This document shows positions 51,939 to 61,520 of a DNA stretch of 64,000 nucleotides, piece after piece; position 1 is the stretch's first letter, and every line of letters starts with the position of its first letter. The position numbers and the translations under genes are program-made. The notes below the pieces were generated by a model. That model had not been told where the DNA came from, made no database searches, and was given only the letters and a program-made list of their open reading frames with translations. Source of the DNA: Jingyaoa shaoxingensis (GTDB taxonomy: Bacteria; Bacillota; Clostridia; Lachnospirales; Lachnospiraceae); NCBI RefSeq assembly GCF_014385005.1, contig NZ_JACRSZ010000003.1:266025-330024 (forward strand), given 5' to 3'.

Positions 51939-54938
51939 CTATCTAGGTACTTCTACCATAGTGTATGCTTCTACCTGGTCAAACTCTTTGATGTCATTGA
52001 ATTTTTCAAATACAAGACCACATTCGTAACCTGTTTTTACTTCTTTCACATCATCCTTAAATCTCTTCAGAGATGCCAGTGCACCGTCAAAGATCTGTTC
52101 ACCGTCTCTGGTGATACGGCAGGAACAGCCTCTCTGGAATACCCCATCCAGTACGTAGGCACCTGCAATGGTACCAACACCGGATGCCTTGAACGTCTGG
52201 CGTACTTCTGCGTGGCCGATGACTTTTTCTTCGAATACAGGATCTAACATACCCTTCATAGCCGCTTCTACGTCATTGATTGCATCGTAGATGACACGGT
52301 AGAGTCTTACGTCTACGTTTTCACGTTCTGCGGTTGCTTTTGCACCGGAATCGATACGTGTGTTAAATCCGATAATAATTGCGTTGGATGCTGCTGCCAG
52401 GCTGACATCAGATTCGTTGATGGCACCTGCTGCCGCATGGATGACTTTTACTGCTACTTCTTCATTGCTGAGTTTTACAAGGCTCTGTTTTACGGCTTCC
52501 ACAGATCCCTGTACGTCAGCTTTAACAATCAGATTCAGTTCTTTTAAGTTACCAGCCTGAATCTGTGTAAACAGATCATCCAGAGACATCTTTGACTTGG
52601 TCTCTTCCAGAAGTTTTTCCTTGCTCTGACTGATGAAGGTCTCTGAGAAACTTCTGGCTGCTTTTTCATTTTCGCATACCACGAATACTTCACCTGCATT
52701 TGGTACATCAGAAAGACCAAGGATCTCTACAGGAGTAGATGGTGTTGCTTCTTTGACACGTTTTCCTCTGTCATCCATCATGGCACGTACTTTTCCATAG
52801 CTTGCACCTGCTGCCACAATATCTCCTACATGAAGAGTTCCCTTCTGCACCAGTACGGTAGCAACCGGGCCTTTCCCTTTATCCAGTTCGGCTTCGATGA
52901 CAAGACCTCTTGCTTTTCTCTTTGGATTTGCTTTCAGTTCTGCCACTTCTGCAGTCAGCAGTACCATTTCAAGAAGGGTATCCAGACCTTCGTGTGTATG
53001 AGCAGATACCGGTACACATACGATATTTCCACCCCAGTCTTCCGGAACCAGTTCATGTTCTGCCAGTTCCTGTTTTACTCTGTCAATGTTGGCTGCCGGT
53101 TTGTCAATCTTGTTGATGGCAACGATCACTTCAACACCTGCTGCCTTTGCATGGCTGATTGCTTCGATGGTCTGTGGCATTACACCATCATCAGCTGCTA
53201 CAACCAGGATTGCAATATCAGTTGCATTAGCTCCACGCATACGCATAGCGGTGAATGCTTCGTGTCCAGGAGTATCCAGGAATGTAATCTTCTGTCCGTT
53301 TACTTCTACCATATAAGCACCAATGTGCTGTGTGATACCGCCGGCCTCTCTTGAAATTACATGGGTATGACGGATAGCATCCAGAATAGATGTTTTACCA
53401 TGGTCAACGTGACCCATTACACAGACAACAGGTGGTCTGCTTACCAGTGTATCTTCCGGATCGTCCTCTTCTTTTAAGAGTTCTTCAATTACATCTACTT
53501 TTACTTCATGTTCTGCAATGCAATTGTATTCCAGTGCGATCTCTTCTGCTGTATCGTAGTCGATCTCATGGTTTACAGTTACCATGGTTCCCTGCAGGAA
53601 CAGCTTCTTAACGATAGCCGCTGCCTGAATCTTCAGGATATCTGCAAGTTCACGAATAGTCATTCTGTCTGGCAGTGTTACGGTTCTGATTTCATCTTCC
53701 TTCTTTTCTACTGGCTTTTCTACAGGTTTTACAGGCTTGATGAATCTTCCTGCCTTCTTCTCATTCTTCTGTGCATTGTTCTTCTGTCCGGAACGTCCTT
53801 GTCCCTTCTCTTCTCTGTCGAATTTGTCATGCTTATTGTATTTTTCTTTTTCTGCACGGATACGGGACTCTTTGGTTACTGGTTTGCTTGCGATCTCTGG
53901 CTGAGCCATACCACGTCCGCCGCCATTTCTTCCCTGGCTGCGGTTCTGTCCCCTGTTATCTCTGTTATCTCTGCTGTCTCTTCCATCTTTATCTCCGAAA
54001 GATCTTCCCTGACCGCCACGGTTATTGTCTCTGTCTCCAAAGCTTCTTCCCTGACCGCCACGGTTATTGTCTCTGTCTCCAAAAGATCTTCCCTGACCGC
54101 CACGGTTATTGTCTCTGTCTCCAAAAGATCTTCCCTGACCGCCACGATTGTTATCTCTGTCTCCGAAGTTTCTTCCCTGACCGCCACGGTTATTGTCTCT
54201 GTCTCCAAAAGATCTTCCCTGACCGCCACGATTATTATCTCTGTCTCCGAAGTTTCTTCCCTGACCGCCACGGTTATTGTCTCTGTCTCCAAAGTTTCTT
54301 CCCTGACCGCCACGATTATTATCTCTGTCTCCGAAATTTCGATTATTTCCACTGTTATTGCGGTTATTCTGACGTTCGTTTCTAGTATTTTCTTCGTTTC
54401 TGCTAGTCTCAGCTTTTACAGGTTCTGCTGTCTTTTCCTGTCCTTCCGGTTTTGCAGCCGGCTTTGTCTCTGGCGCTGCAACTGGTTTTGCTGTTTCTGG
54501 CTGTGCCTGTGCTGCCTTTACTTCCTGTGCTGCCGGCTTTGTCTCTGGCTTAGCAGTTGCTGCAGCCGTTCTTCCCTGCATGGCAGCTGCCGGGTGCTGC
54601 CCCTGTGGTCTGCCACCTGCCGGACGCTGTCCCTGCTGGCGCATTCCTGCCGGACGCTGAATACCGGTACGACTGTTCTGGGAATGGAACACTCTGGAAA
54701 TATTCTTTTTCTTCGGTGCTTCTCCGGTCTTTGCTTCCCCGGCTGCCGGTGCACTCTCTGCCGGTTTTCTTACGATTTCTCTTGCAGGTACCTGACGACG
54801 TACAGTCTGTACCTGATCATCTTCCAGCACACTCATGTGGCTTTTGACTTCCACACCGTTTGCTGTCAGACAGTTAATGATATCTTTATTATCTCTACCT
54901 AATTCTTTTGCTAATTCATATACTCTCATTTTTGACAT
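51939..54938 (-). CDS. infB: Translation initiation factor IF-2
   Basis: A 999-residue IF-2. An N-terminal helix-turn segment ([18 protein letters not shown]) is followed by a long low-complexity linker rich in Ala/Pro/Lys, then nine copies of a 14-residue unit [13 protein letters not shown](N/S) at about residues 198-316, then the GTPase core ([27 protein letters not shown]) and domains III-IV. It brings fMet-tRNA to the ribosome. Start 54938 has GGAGG 7 bases upstream; an earlier GTG two codons upstream is less favoured. It overlaps ylxQ by 23 bases. Confidence 0.95.
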   Translation of the reverse strand: MSKMRVYELAKELGRDNKDIINCLTANGVEVKSHMSVLEDDQVQTVRRQVPAREIVRKPAESAPAAGEAKTGEAPKKKNISRVFHSQNSRTGIQRPAGMRQQGQRPAGGRPQGQHPAAAMQGRTAAATAKPETKPAAQEVKAAQAQPETAKPVAAPETKPAAKPEGQEKTAEPVKAETSRNEENTRNERQNNRNNSGNNRNFGDRDNNRGGQGRNFGDRDNNRGGQGRNFGDRDNNRGGQGRSFGDRDNNRGGQGRNFGDRDNNRGGQGRSFGDRDNNRGGQGRSFGDRDNNRGGQGRSFGDRDNNRGGQGRSFGDKDGRDSRDNRDNRGQNRSQGRNGGGRGMAQPEIASKPVTKESRIRAEKEKYNKHDKFDREEKGQGRSGQKNNAQKNEKKAGRFIKPVKPVEKPVEKKEDEIRTVTLPDRMTIRELADILKIQAAAIVKKLFLQGTMVTVNHEIDYDTAEEIALEYNCIAEHEVKVDVIEELLKEEDDPEDTLVSRPPVVCVMGHVDHGKTSILDAIRHTHVISREAGGITQHIGAYMVEVNGQKITFLDTPGHEAFTAMRMRGANATDIAILVVAADDGVMPQTIEAISHAKAAGVEVIVAINKIDKPAANIDRVKQELAEHELVPEDWGGNIVCVPVSAHTHEGLDTLLEMVLLTAEVAELKANPKRKARGLVIEAELDKGKGPVATVLVQKGTLHVGDIVAAGASYGKVRAMMDDRGKRVKEATPSTPVEILGLSDVPNAGEVFVVCENEKAARSFSETFISQSKEKLLEETKSKMSLDDLFTQIQAGNLKELNLIVKADVQGSVEAVKQSLVKLSNEEVAVKVIHAAAGAINESDVSLAAASNAIIIGFNTRIDSGAKATAERENVDVRLYRVIYDAINDVEAAMKGMLDPVFEEKVIGHAEVRQTFKASGVGTIAGAYVLDGVFQRGCSCRITRDGEQIFDGALASLKRFKDDVKEVKTGYECGLVFEKFNDIKEFDQVEAYTMVEVPR
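53993..54345 (-). repeat. 42-base tandem repeat within infB
   Basis: Nine in-frame copies of a 42-base unit coding [13 protein letters not shown](N/S). Copies differ by few bases, mostly silent or N/S changes. It is a coding minisatellite, not a CRISPR: no unrelated spacers are present. Confidence 0.92.
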
Positions 54939-55260
54939 ACTCACTACCTCCGTTAGCCAATGTTAACTGCTTCATGATTGCATCGGAAAGACCCTGATCG
55001 GTCACTGCCATGGACGCTCTGAATTCTTTTCCCATGGCTGCTCCAAGTTCTAATTTTGTACCATAAAAATAAACCGGTACCTGATAAAAGCTGCACATAT
55101 TCTGAAATTTTTTCTTCGTGTTACCGGAGGCTTCCTCTGAAACAATCACAAGGTATGCAGTTCCCGTCTTCACAGCCTTCTCTGTGGAGAATTCACCGCT
55201 TACGGTTTTTCCTGCCTTTGTTGCCAAACCTACGAGAGAGAGAATTCTATTCTGCTTCAA
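54916..55260 (-). CDS. ylxQ: L7Ae-like RNA-binding protein YlxQ
   Basis: A 114-residue L7Ae/L30e fold protein ([41 protein letters not shown]). It binds kink-turn RNA; the exact target is unknown. It overlaps ylxR by 14 bases and infB by 23 bases, so translation is coupled. Confidence 0.88.
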   Translation of the reverse strand: MKQNRILSLVGLATKAGKTVSGEFSTEKAVKTGTAYLVIVSEEASGNTKKKFQNMCSFYQVPVYFYGTKLELGAAMGKEFRASMAVTDQGLSDAIMKQLTLANGGSEYVKNESI

Positions 55261-55525
55261 TCTGCTCGATCTCCTTCTTCAAACTTTCATATATCTCTGC
55301 CGGGATATTCATTTTCAAAGAACGCTCCAGGCCCTTATTTTTACATGCCATTTCAAAACAGGCGGACTGTCTGCACAGATATGCACCACGTCCATTCTTA
55401 CGTCCTGTTGTGTCAATCACAAGTTCCTCCTCAGGTGTCCGGATGACGCGCAGCATTTCTTTTTTACTTTTCATTTCCTGACATCCGATGCATTTGCGCA
55501 TAGGGATTTTTCTTGCCTGACTCAT
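55247..55525 (-). CDS. rnpM: YlxR / RNase P modulator RnpM
   Basis: A 92-residue protein with PMRKCIGCQEMKSKKEMLRVIRTP and GRKNGRGAYLCR, the family signature. YlxR binds RNase P RNA in related Firmicutes. It sits between nusA and ylxQ in conserved order. Confidence 0.9.
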   Translation of the reverse strand: MSQARKIPMRKCIGCQEMKSKKEMLRVIRTPEEELVIDTTGRKNGRGAYLCRQSACFEMACKNKGLERSLKMNIPAEIYESLKKEIEQIEAE

Positions 55526-55540
55526 ATACTCACTCCTGCC

Positions 55541-56710
55541 TTACTTTTCTGAAACCGGAGCATCTTCTCCTGCCGGCTCTTCCTCATAATTCTGGTCATA
55601 TGCACCATCTTCATAGTATTCATCATATCCGTCTTCGTAATACTCTTCTTCGTCATATGCCTCAAAATCACCGGCTTCGATTGCCTGTGTCTCACTCTTG
55701 ATATCGATCTTGAATCCTGTCAGTCTTGCTGCCAGTCTCGCATTCTGTCCTTCTTTACCGATGGCAAGAGATAACTGATAATCCGGAACTACTACTTTTG
55801 CTGTCTTCTCATCGTTATCTGCTGCAACATAGATTACCTTTGCAGGACTTAATGCATTTTCAATCAGGATTGCCGGATTCTCATCCCAGTTGATGATATC
55901 AATTTTTTCCCCTTTCAGTTCGTCAACAATGGCATTGACTCTGGCACCATTCACACCGACACAGGCTCCTACCGGATCTACATCAGGATCATTGGACCAT
56001 ACTGCCATCTTGGTTCTGTTACCGGCTTCTCTGGAGATACATTTGATCTCTACTATACCATCTCTTACTTCGGTTACTTCGTTCTCGAATAATCGTTTTA
56101 CCAGTTCCGGATGTGTTCTGGATACCAGAATCTTCGGTCCCTTCGGTGTATCCTTTACTTCCAGTACATATACCTTTACTCTCTCGTTTGGTTTGAAGGT
56201 TTCGCCCTTTACCATCTCATTTTCATTTAAGATTGCATCTACTTTACCAAGATTGATGCTGACATTTCTTCCCAGATATCTCTGTACAATACCGGTAACT
56301 ACTTCTCTTTCCTTGCTGTAGTATTCGTTATACAGTACCTTTCTTTCCTCTTCGCGGATCTTCTGCAGAATAACATTCTTCGCATTCTGTGTGGCAATAC
56401 GTCCAAATTCTTTGGACTTGATCTCTACATTCACGATATCTCCGATGTCATATTTGGAGTTCTTCATCTTGGCATCTGCCAGGCTGATCTCAGTTACCGG
56501 ATCCTCTACTTCTTCTACTACAGTCTTGGCAGCCATAACGGTGAAATCACCGGTTTCAGGATTGATGGTTACCTTTACATTGTCTGCCTTACCAAAATGA
56601 TTCTTACATGCCTGCAGAAGAGACTGTTCAATTGCTTCCAGCAGTGTGCTTTTGCTGATATTTTTTTCTTTCTCAAGAATATCCAGTGCTTCAATTAATT
56701 CGCTGTTCAT
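55541..56710 (-). CDS. nusA: Transcription termination/antitermination protein NusA
   Basis: A 389-residue NusA with N-terminal domain, S1 and two KH domains ([53 protein letters not shown]). The last 45 residues are an acidic Tyr-rich tail ([18 protein letters not shown]). Start 56710 has AAGGAGG 10 bases upstream; an ATG three codons earlier is too close to it. Confidence 0.95.
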   Translation of the reverse strand: MNSELIEALDILEKEKNISKSTLLEAIEQSLLQACKNHFGKADNVKVTINPETGDFTVMAAKTVVEEVEDPVTEISLADAKMKNSKYDIGDIVNVEIKSKEFGRIATQNAKNVILQKIREEERKVLYNEYYSKEREVVTGIVQRYLGRNVSINLGKVDAILNENEMVKGETFKPNERVKVYVLEVKDTPKGPKILVSRTHPELVKRLFENEVTEVRDGIVEIKCISREAGNRTKMAVWSNDPDVDPVGACVGVNGARVNAIVDELKGEKIDIINWDENPAILIENALSPAKVIYVAADNDEKTAKVVVPDYQLSLAIGKEGQNARLAARLTGFKIDIKSETQAIEAGDFEAYDEEEYYEDGYDEYYEDGAYDQNYEEEPAGEDAPVSEK

Positions 56711-56725
56711 TTTCCTCATTCCTCC

Positions 56726-57193
56726 TTAAAAATCAAATGCAAGCCTGATCAGTGCAATGTCAGACCGGCTGATCTGCATTATCTCTCCATCTTCAAGCTC
56801 AATTGTTACAGCTTCTTTATCATAGGCATTCAGAATGCCGACGAATTCCTTCTGTCTGTTAATCGGGCGGAAAGTACGAATCTCTACTTCCTCTCCGATA
56901 CTTCTTGCAAAATCTTTTTCTTTCTTCAGCGGTCTTCCAAGTCCCGGAGAGCTCACCTCGAACACATAGGAATCTTCAACAAAATCCTTCTCATCCAGAA
57001 TATCATTGGCTGCCCTGCTCACCAGTTCGCAGTCATCTACTGTAATTCCACCCGGTTTATCAATATATGCACGCAGGTACCAGGTACCTCCTTCTTTCAC
57101 ATATTCCACATCAACCAGTTCGAATCCATTGGCATCTACAATCGGCTGCAGAATCTCTTCCGTTTTCTGTTCATATTCTTCCCGTTTCGTCAT
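56726..57193 (-). CDS. rimP: Ribosome maturation factor RimP
   Basis: A 155-residue RimP (ANGFELVDVEYVKEGGTWYLRAYIDKPGG, YVFEVSSPGLGRPLKKEKDF). It assists 30S assembly. Start 57193 (MTKREE) follows GGAGGAGA; a longer frame to 57286 runs through the hairpin leader and is rejected. First gene of the nusA operon. Confidence 0.94.
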   Translation of the reverse strand: MTKREEYEQKTEEILQPIVDANGFELVDVEYVKEGGTWYLRAYIDKPGGITVDDCELVSRAANDILDEKDFVEDSYVFEVSSPGLGRPLKKEKDFARSIGEEVEIRTFRPINRQKEFVGILNAYDKEAVTIELEDGEIMQISRSDIALIRLAFDF

Positions 57194-57260
57194 TCGACTC
57201 GTCTCTCCTCCTTTTGATCTGTCATGGTATGGCGTCCGCAAGATTGTTCCATACACAAAA

Positions 57261-57288
57261 GAATGAGTGAACCTAAGTCCACTCATTC
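57261..57288 (-). terminator. Terminator-like hairpin between the ABC-F gene and rimP
   Basis: A 9-pair stem GAATGAGTG / CACTCATTC, with a 10-base loop, followed in the minus direction by TTTTGTG. It ends the ABC-F transcript or attenuates the rimP operon. Confidence 0.65.
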
Positions 57289-57349
57289 ACGCCAGTTACA
57301 TATATATCATCGTTATGATAGCACGCTTTTTTCAAAAAAACAAGTGTTT

Positions 57350-59179
57350 TCAGCTTTTTTGTACCTTTATTTTCTCAGAAAGTTCTGTAAGATACTCCCA
57401 ACGCTCCATTTTCTGCTCCAGAAGTGCCTCTTTTTCATCCTTTTCATTCGTCAGTTCTGAAAGCTTTCCGTAACTGCTGGCATTTGCCATCATCTCTGCC
57501 TCCAGATCTGCAATTCTGTTTTCCAGTTCTTCGATGTCACTTTCAATGGTCTCAAATTCCCGCTGTTCTTTATAGGAGAATTTTAGTTTTGTCTGTTGCT
57601 TTCTTCCTGCATTTTTCTGTTCTTTCACAGACGGGCTTTCTGTTTTACAGGAAGCTGTGGTATTCTCCTCGCTTCCAGGTTCCTGTCCGTGACGGAGTTC
57701 ATATGCAATCAGGTAGTCACTATAACCTCCCTCATACTGCTGAATATGCCCATTTTCTTCAAAGGCAAAGATACGTCTTACAATACGGTCCAGAAAGTAA
57801 CGGTCATGGGATACAGTAATCACAATACCGTCAAAATGATCCAGATAATCTTCCAGAATGGTCAGGGTCTGAATATCCAGGTCGTTGGTCGGTTCATCCA
57901 GAATCAATACATTCGGTGCACTCATCAAGACACGCAGCAGCTGCAGTCTTCTGCGTTCCCCGCCGGAGAGCTTGCCAATCAGGCTGTACTGCATATTGCC
58001 GTCAAAAAGGAAACGTTCCAGCATCATGGCTGCAGTGATCTTTCCCTCTGTGGTGGTTATGTATTCTCCCACTTCTTTAACATAATCAATCACCCTCATA
58101 TTCTCATCCATCTTACGGCTGTCCTGCGAAAAATATCCGATCTGAATGGTATCTCCGATCGTTACTGTTCCTTCTTTTGGGGTTTCTTCCCCTACAATAA
58201 TTTTCAGTAATGTGCTCTTGCCACAGCCATTCTCCCCGATAATACCGATGCGGTCATTTTTCAGAAAAATATAATTATAATCCCGGAACAGCACACGTTC
58301 ACCATAGACCATAGTCAAATGCTCCAGTTCAATGGTCTTTCTTCCCATTCTGGTGCTGACAGAACTCATCTCAATGACCGAATCCTCCACAGGGCCTTTC
58401 TGCGCCTGCATCTCTTCTATGCGCTGAATGTGGGCTTTCTGCTTGGTGGATCTTGCTCTTGCTCCTCTGTTCAGCCATTCCAGTTCAGTGCGCAACATAC
58501 TCTGGCGTTTCCGTTCCGATGCGATCTCGATATTCTGTCTCGCCTCTTTCAGACGGATAAATTCAGAATAATTGCCTGGATAATTATAAATCTTTCCCTT
58601 ATCCAGTTCCACAATACGATTCGATACACGATCCAGGAAATAACGGTCATGAGTTACCATCACTACTGCGCTTCTGGACTTCAGCAGATATTCTTCCAGC
58701 CACTCGGACATCGTATTATCCAGGTGGTTGGTCGGCTCGTCCAGAATCAATATATCTGCTTCTGATAACAATACCTGAGCCAGTGCCACGCGCTTTTTCT
58801 GTCCACCGGACAGTTCGCTCATCGGCTGGTCAAATTTCGGAACCTTTAGTTGATTCAGCATGTTTTTTGCATCGCTTTCCAAAGTCCATGCATTCCATTC
58901 ATTCTGATTGCCATCCATGACTGCTTCCAGTGCGGTCATATTTTCCGGAAAAGTTTGCTGCTGGGTCAGAAAGCGAATCTGAACCTTGCTTCCCTTCGTC
59001 ACTTTTCCTGCATCCGGTTCCTCCTGTCCTGCCAGAATCTTCAGCAGGGTAGATTTTCCGGTTCCGTTAATGCCAATGATTCCGATCTTATCTCCTTCCT
59101 GAATACTGAAATCTGTATCATCAAACAATTTCCGTTCTGTATATGCCCTTGTCAGATGTTCTATGGTCAGTAAATTCAT
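57350..59179 (-). CDS. ABC-F family ATPase, Uup-like
   Basis: A 609-residue soluble protein with two ABC domains (GINGTGKST and GENGCGKST Walker A; LSGGQKKR and LSGGERRR signatures; ILDEPTNHLD and ILDEPTNDLD Walker B), a basic linker between, and a C-terminal coiled coil (residues 525-600). No membrane domains. ABC-F proteins of the Uup type act on ribosomes. The start overlaps the parC-like stop by 4 bases. Confidence 0.92.
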   Translation of the reverse strand: MNLLTIEHLTRAYTERKLFDDTDFSIQEGDKIGIIGINGTGKSTLLKILAGQEEPDAGKVTKGSKVQIRFLTQQQTFPENMTALEAVMDGNQNEWNAWTLESDAKNMLNQLKVPKFDQPMSELSGGQKKRVALAQVLLSEADILILDEPTNHLDNTMSEWLEEYLLKSRSAVVMVTHDRYFLDRVSNRIVELDKGKIYNYPGNYSEFIRLKEARQNIEIASERKRQSMLRTELEWLNRGARARSTKQKAHIQRIEEMQAQKGPVEDSVIEMSSVSTRMGRKTIELEHLTMVYGERVLFRDYNYIFLKNDRIGIIGENGCGKSTLLKIIVGEETPKEGTVTIGDTIQIGYFSQDSRKMDENMRVIDYVKEVGEYITTTEGKITAAMMLERFLFDGNMQYSLIGKLSGGERRRLQLLRVLMSAPNVLILDEPTNDLDIQTLTILEDYLDHFDGIVITVSHDRYFLDRIVRRIFAFEENGHIQQYEGGYSDYLIAYELRHGQEPGSEENTTASCKTESPSVKEQKNAGRKQQTKLKFSYKEQREFETIESDIEELENRIADLEAEMMANASSYGKLSELTNEKDEKEALLEQKMERWEYLTELSEKIKVQKS

Positions 59180-61422
59180 ACTCGGATCCTCGTTCCTTTC
59201 GTATCTCGTCCTGCGATCTTTAATTTATCCAGATGTACTTCTTTTTCCTTATAGTAAATCACTTTATCTTTTTCGCTGTCCGGATAATAAACTTCTTCGA
59301 TCCTGTCTTCTCCGTCCAGCTTCATGCCCCGCACACCAATGGCAGCTTTCTTCTTCTGTGGAATCTCGCTGATGGCAATGCGCAGGCACATGCCCTGATG
59401 TGTTCTGAAAACACAGGTCTGTGCTTCACCCAGTGCTGCAATAGACACCACTTTATCTCCGTCCAGTAATTTGGTGGCTGCAATGGTTCGTTTTGCTACA
59501 TCAAACTCTGTACCTTCTACCTGTTTGATCATACCTTTTTCTGTTACGAAAATAAAAACAGACATACGGACTTTCTGCAGGGTATCCACATAAATAACCC
59601 TCTCCGTTTTCCCATCATAATTGCAGATATTGTCAATCGGTTTACCCTTTTCACGGAATTTTCCATACGGTACATCCATTACCTTCAGAAGGTGCTGGCT
59701 TCCGGTATCTGTCATAACGCAGATTTTGTCGGTATTCATGCAAGACAGGATATACCTGCTTTCTGCATCCGCCGCTTCTTTGTTTCGTTCATAAACAGCT
59801 GGATCTATGGTTCTGGCATAGCCAAAACGGTCCATCAGGAAGATCACTTCCATGGCTTCCACTTTCTTTTCTTCGTAAACAGCTTCTTCCCCGTTTTCTA
59901 CTACAGTACGGCGCTCTCTTCCATATTCTTTCTTGATCGCTTTTAATTCTCTTACAATCAGATTCGCCATGGAATCATAATTATTCAGTAAATCCTGATA
60001 GGTGTCAATATGCTGCAATGTAGTCTCATATTCCTTCTGCAGGGCTTCAATCTCCAGTCCTATCAGCTTATACAGACGCATCTCCAGAATTGCCACAGCC
60101 TGAGCTTCGGTGAACTTTAACTGCTCCGCCTGCTTCCTGGAAGTTCTGGACTTGAATTTAATGCCATCCGTCACTCCAAGAACCAGACAGTCTTTTACCT
60201 GCTGCTGGCTCTTGCTGCCACGGAGAATCTCTATGATCAGGTCAATAACATCACATGCCTTAATCAAGCCTTCCTGAATTTCTTTCTTATGAAGTTCTTT
60301 TTCTAATAAAGTCTGATATTTTCTGGTGTTAACCTCAAACTGAAAGTCAATATGATGTTCAATGATACGCTTCAGGCTTAAGGTCTCCGGTCTTCCTTCT
60401 GCAACCGCCAGCATATTCACACCGAAGGTATCCTCCAGTCTGGTCTTCTTATACAACATATTAACCAGATTCTTCACATCTGCATTCTTGCGAAGTTCCA
60501 GCACAATGCGGATACCATCTTTGGATGACTGGTTGGAAATATCCATAATATCTGTAGTCTTTTTAGTCTCCACCAGATTCGCAATATCATTTAAAAACTT
60601 ACCGATATTCGCTCCCATCATGGTATATGGAATCTCAGTAATCACCAGATTCTCTTTGCCGCCTTTCGTCTGTTCCACTTCCACTTTTCCACGAAGTCGA
60701 ATCTTACCGGTTCCTGTCTCATAGATCTCCAGCAGATCATCTTTATTTACCACCAGTCCACCGGTTGGAAAATCCGGGCCCTGGATATACTTCATTAATT
60801 CTTTTGTAGTAATATCCCCATTTTTGATGGTTGCAATGACCGCATCAACTACTTCCCCCAGATTATGCGGCGGAATGCTGGTTACCATACCAACTGCAAT
60901 ACCGTCTGATCCATTTACCAGAAGGTTTGGCAGACGCACCGGAAGCACTTCCGGCTCTTTTTCTGTCTCATCAAAGTTCGGCAGAAAATTCACCACATTT
61001 TTATCCAAATCACCTAAAAACGCTTCCTGGGTGATCTTCTGCAGCCTTGCCTCGGTATATCGCATAGCCGCTGCGCCATCCCCTTCAATAGAGCCAAAGT
61101 TACCATGGCCATCTACCAGTGGAAGGCCTTTTTTAAATTCCTGCGCCATCACGACCAATGCATCATAAATAGAACTGTCTCCGTGAGGATGATATTTACC
61201 CATGGTATCCCCCACGATACGGGCACTTTTTCGATAAGGCCGGTCGTAACGGATTCCCAGTTCATACATATCATACAGGGTTCTTCTCTGTACTGGTTTT
61301 AAACCGTCACGGACATCCGGAAGTGCTCTGGATATGATAACACTCATGGCATAGTCAATATAGGACTTCTGCATCACTTCCGAATATTCAGTTCGAATAA
61401 TCTGTTCTCCTGTTCTCTCCAT
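59176..61422 (-). CDS. parC: DNA topoisomerase (gyrase/topoisomerase IV) subunit A
   Basis: A 748-residue type IIA topoisomerase A subunit. The quinolone-region motif GKYHPHGDSSIYDALV is near residue 75, the active-site Tyr lies in AAMRYTEARLQ near 120, and the C-terminal beta-propeller follows (VRGMKLDGEDRIEEVYY). Its pairing with the B-subunit gene upstream, away from dnaA or recF, favours topoisomerase IV over gyrase. It also lacks the GyrA-box QRRGG-like motif in a form I can see. Confidence 0.85.
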   Translation of the reverse strand: MERTGEQIIRTEYSEVMQKSYIDYAMSVIISRALPDVRDGLKPVQRRTLYDMYELGIRYDRPYRKSARIVGDTMGKYHPHGDSSIYDALVVMAQEFKKGLPLVDGHGNFGSIEGDGAAAMRYTEARLQKITQEAFLGDLDKNVVNFLPNFDETEKEPEVLPVRLPNLLVNGSDGIAVGMVTSIPPHNLGEVVDAVIATIKNGDITTKELMKYIQGPDFPTGGLVVNKDDLLEIYETGTGKIRLRGKVEVEQTKGGKENLVITEIPYTMMGANIGKFLNDIANLVETKKTTDIMDISNQSSKDGIRIVLELRKNADVKNLVNMLYKKTRLEDTFGVNMLAVAEGRPETLSLKRIIEHHIDFQFEVNTRKYQTLLEKELHKKEIQEGLIKACDVIDLIIEILRGSKSQQQVKDCLVLGVTDGIKFKSRTSRKQAEQLKFTEAQAVAILEMRLYKLIGLEIEALQKEYETTLQHIDTYQDLLNNYDSMANLIVRELKAIKKEYGRERRTVVENGEEAVYEEKKVEAMEVIFLMDRFGYARTIDPAVYERNKEAADAESRYILSCMNTDKICVMTDTGSQHLLKVMDVPYGKFREKGKPIDNICNYDGKTERVIYVDTLQKVRMSVFIFVTEKGMIKQVEGTEFDVAKRTIAATKLLDGDKVVSIAALGEAQTCVFRTHQGMCLRIAISEIPQKKKAAIGVRGMKLDGEDRIEEVYYPDSEKDKVIYYKEKEVHLDKLKIAGRDTKGTRIRV

Positions 61423-61520
61423 ATATTCACACTACCTCTTTCTTTGCAAATTCATGTAATCTCCCGATCTATACTGGTTCCGCCTGTATTTCAATGCTGC
61501 CGTTACCGGCATCCAGTCTG

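Noticed and set aside
53993..54345. CRISPR-like array
   Set aside because: The 42-base units are contiguous and in frame with no distinct spacers; it is a coding repeat in infB, and no cas genes are present.
53508..54902. Long open frame on the plus strand opposite infB
   Set aside because: It is the shadow of the low-complexity, repeated infB linker; it has no ribosome binding site or recognisable domain and its repeats are antisense to the IF-2 repeats.
57194..57286. Extended N-terminus for RimP
   Set aside because: It includes the hairpin at 57261-57288; MTKREE at 57193 fits family length.
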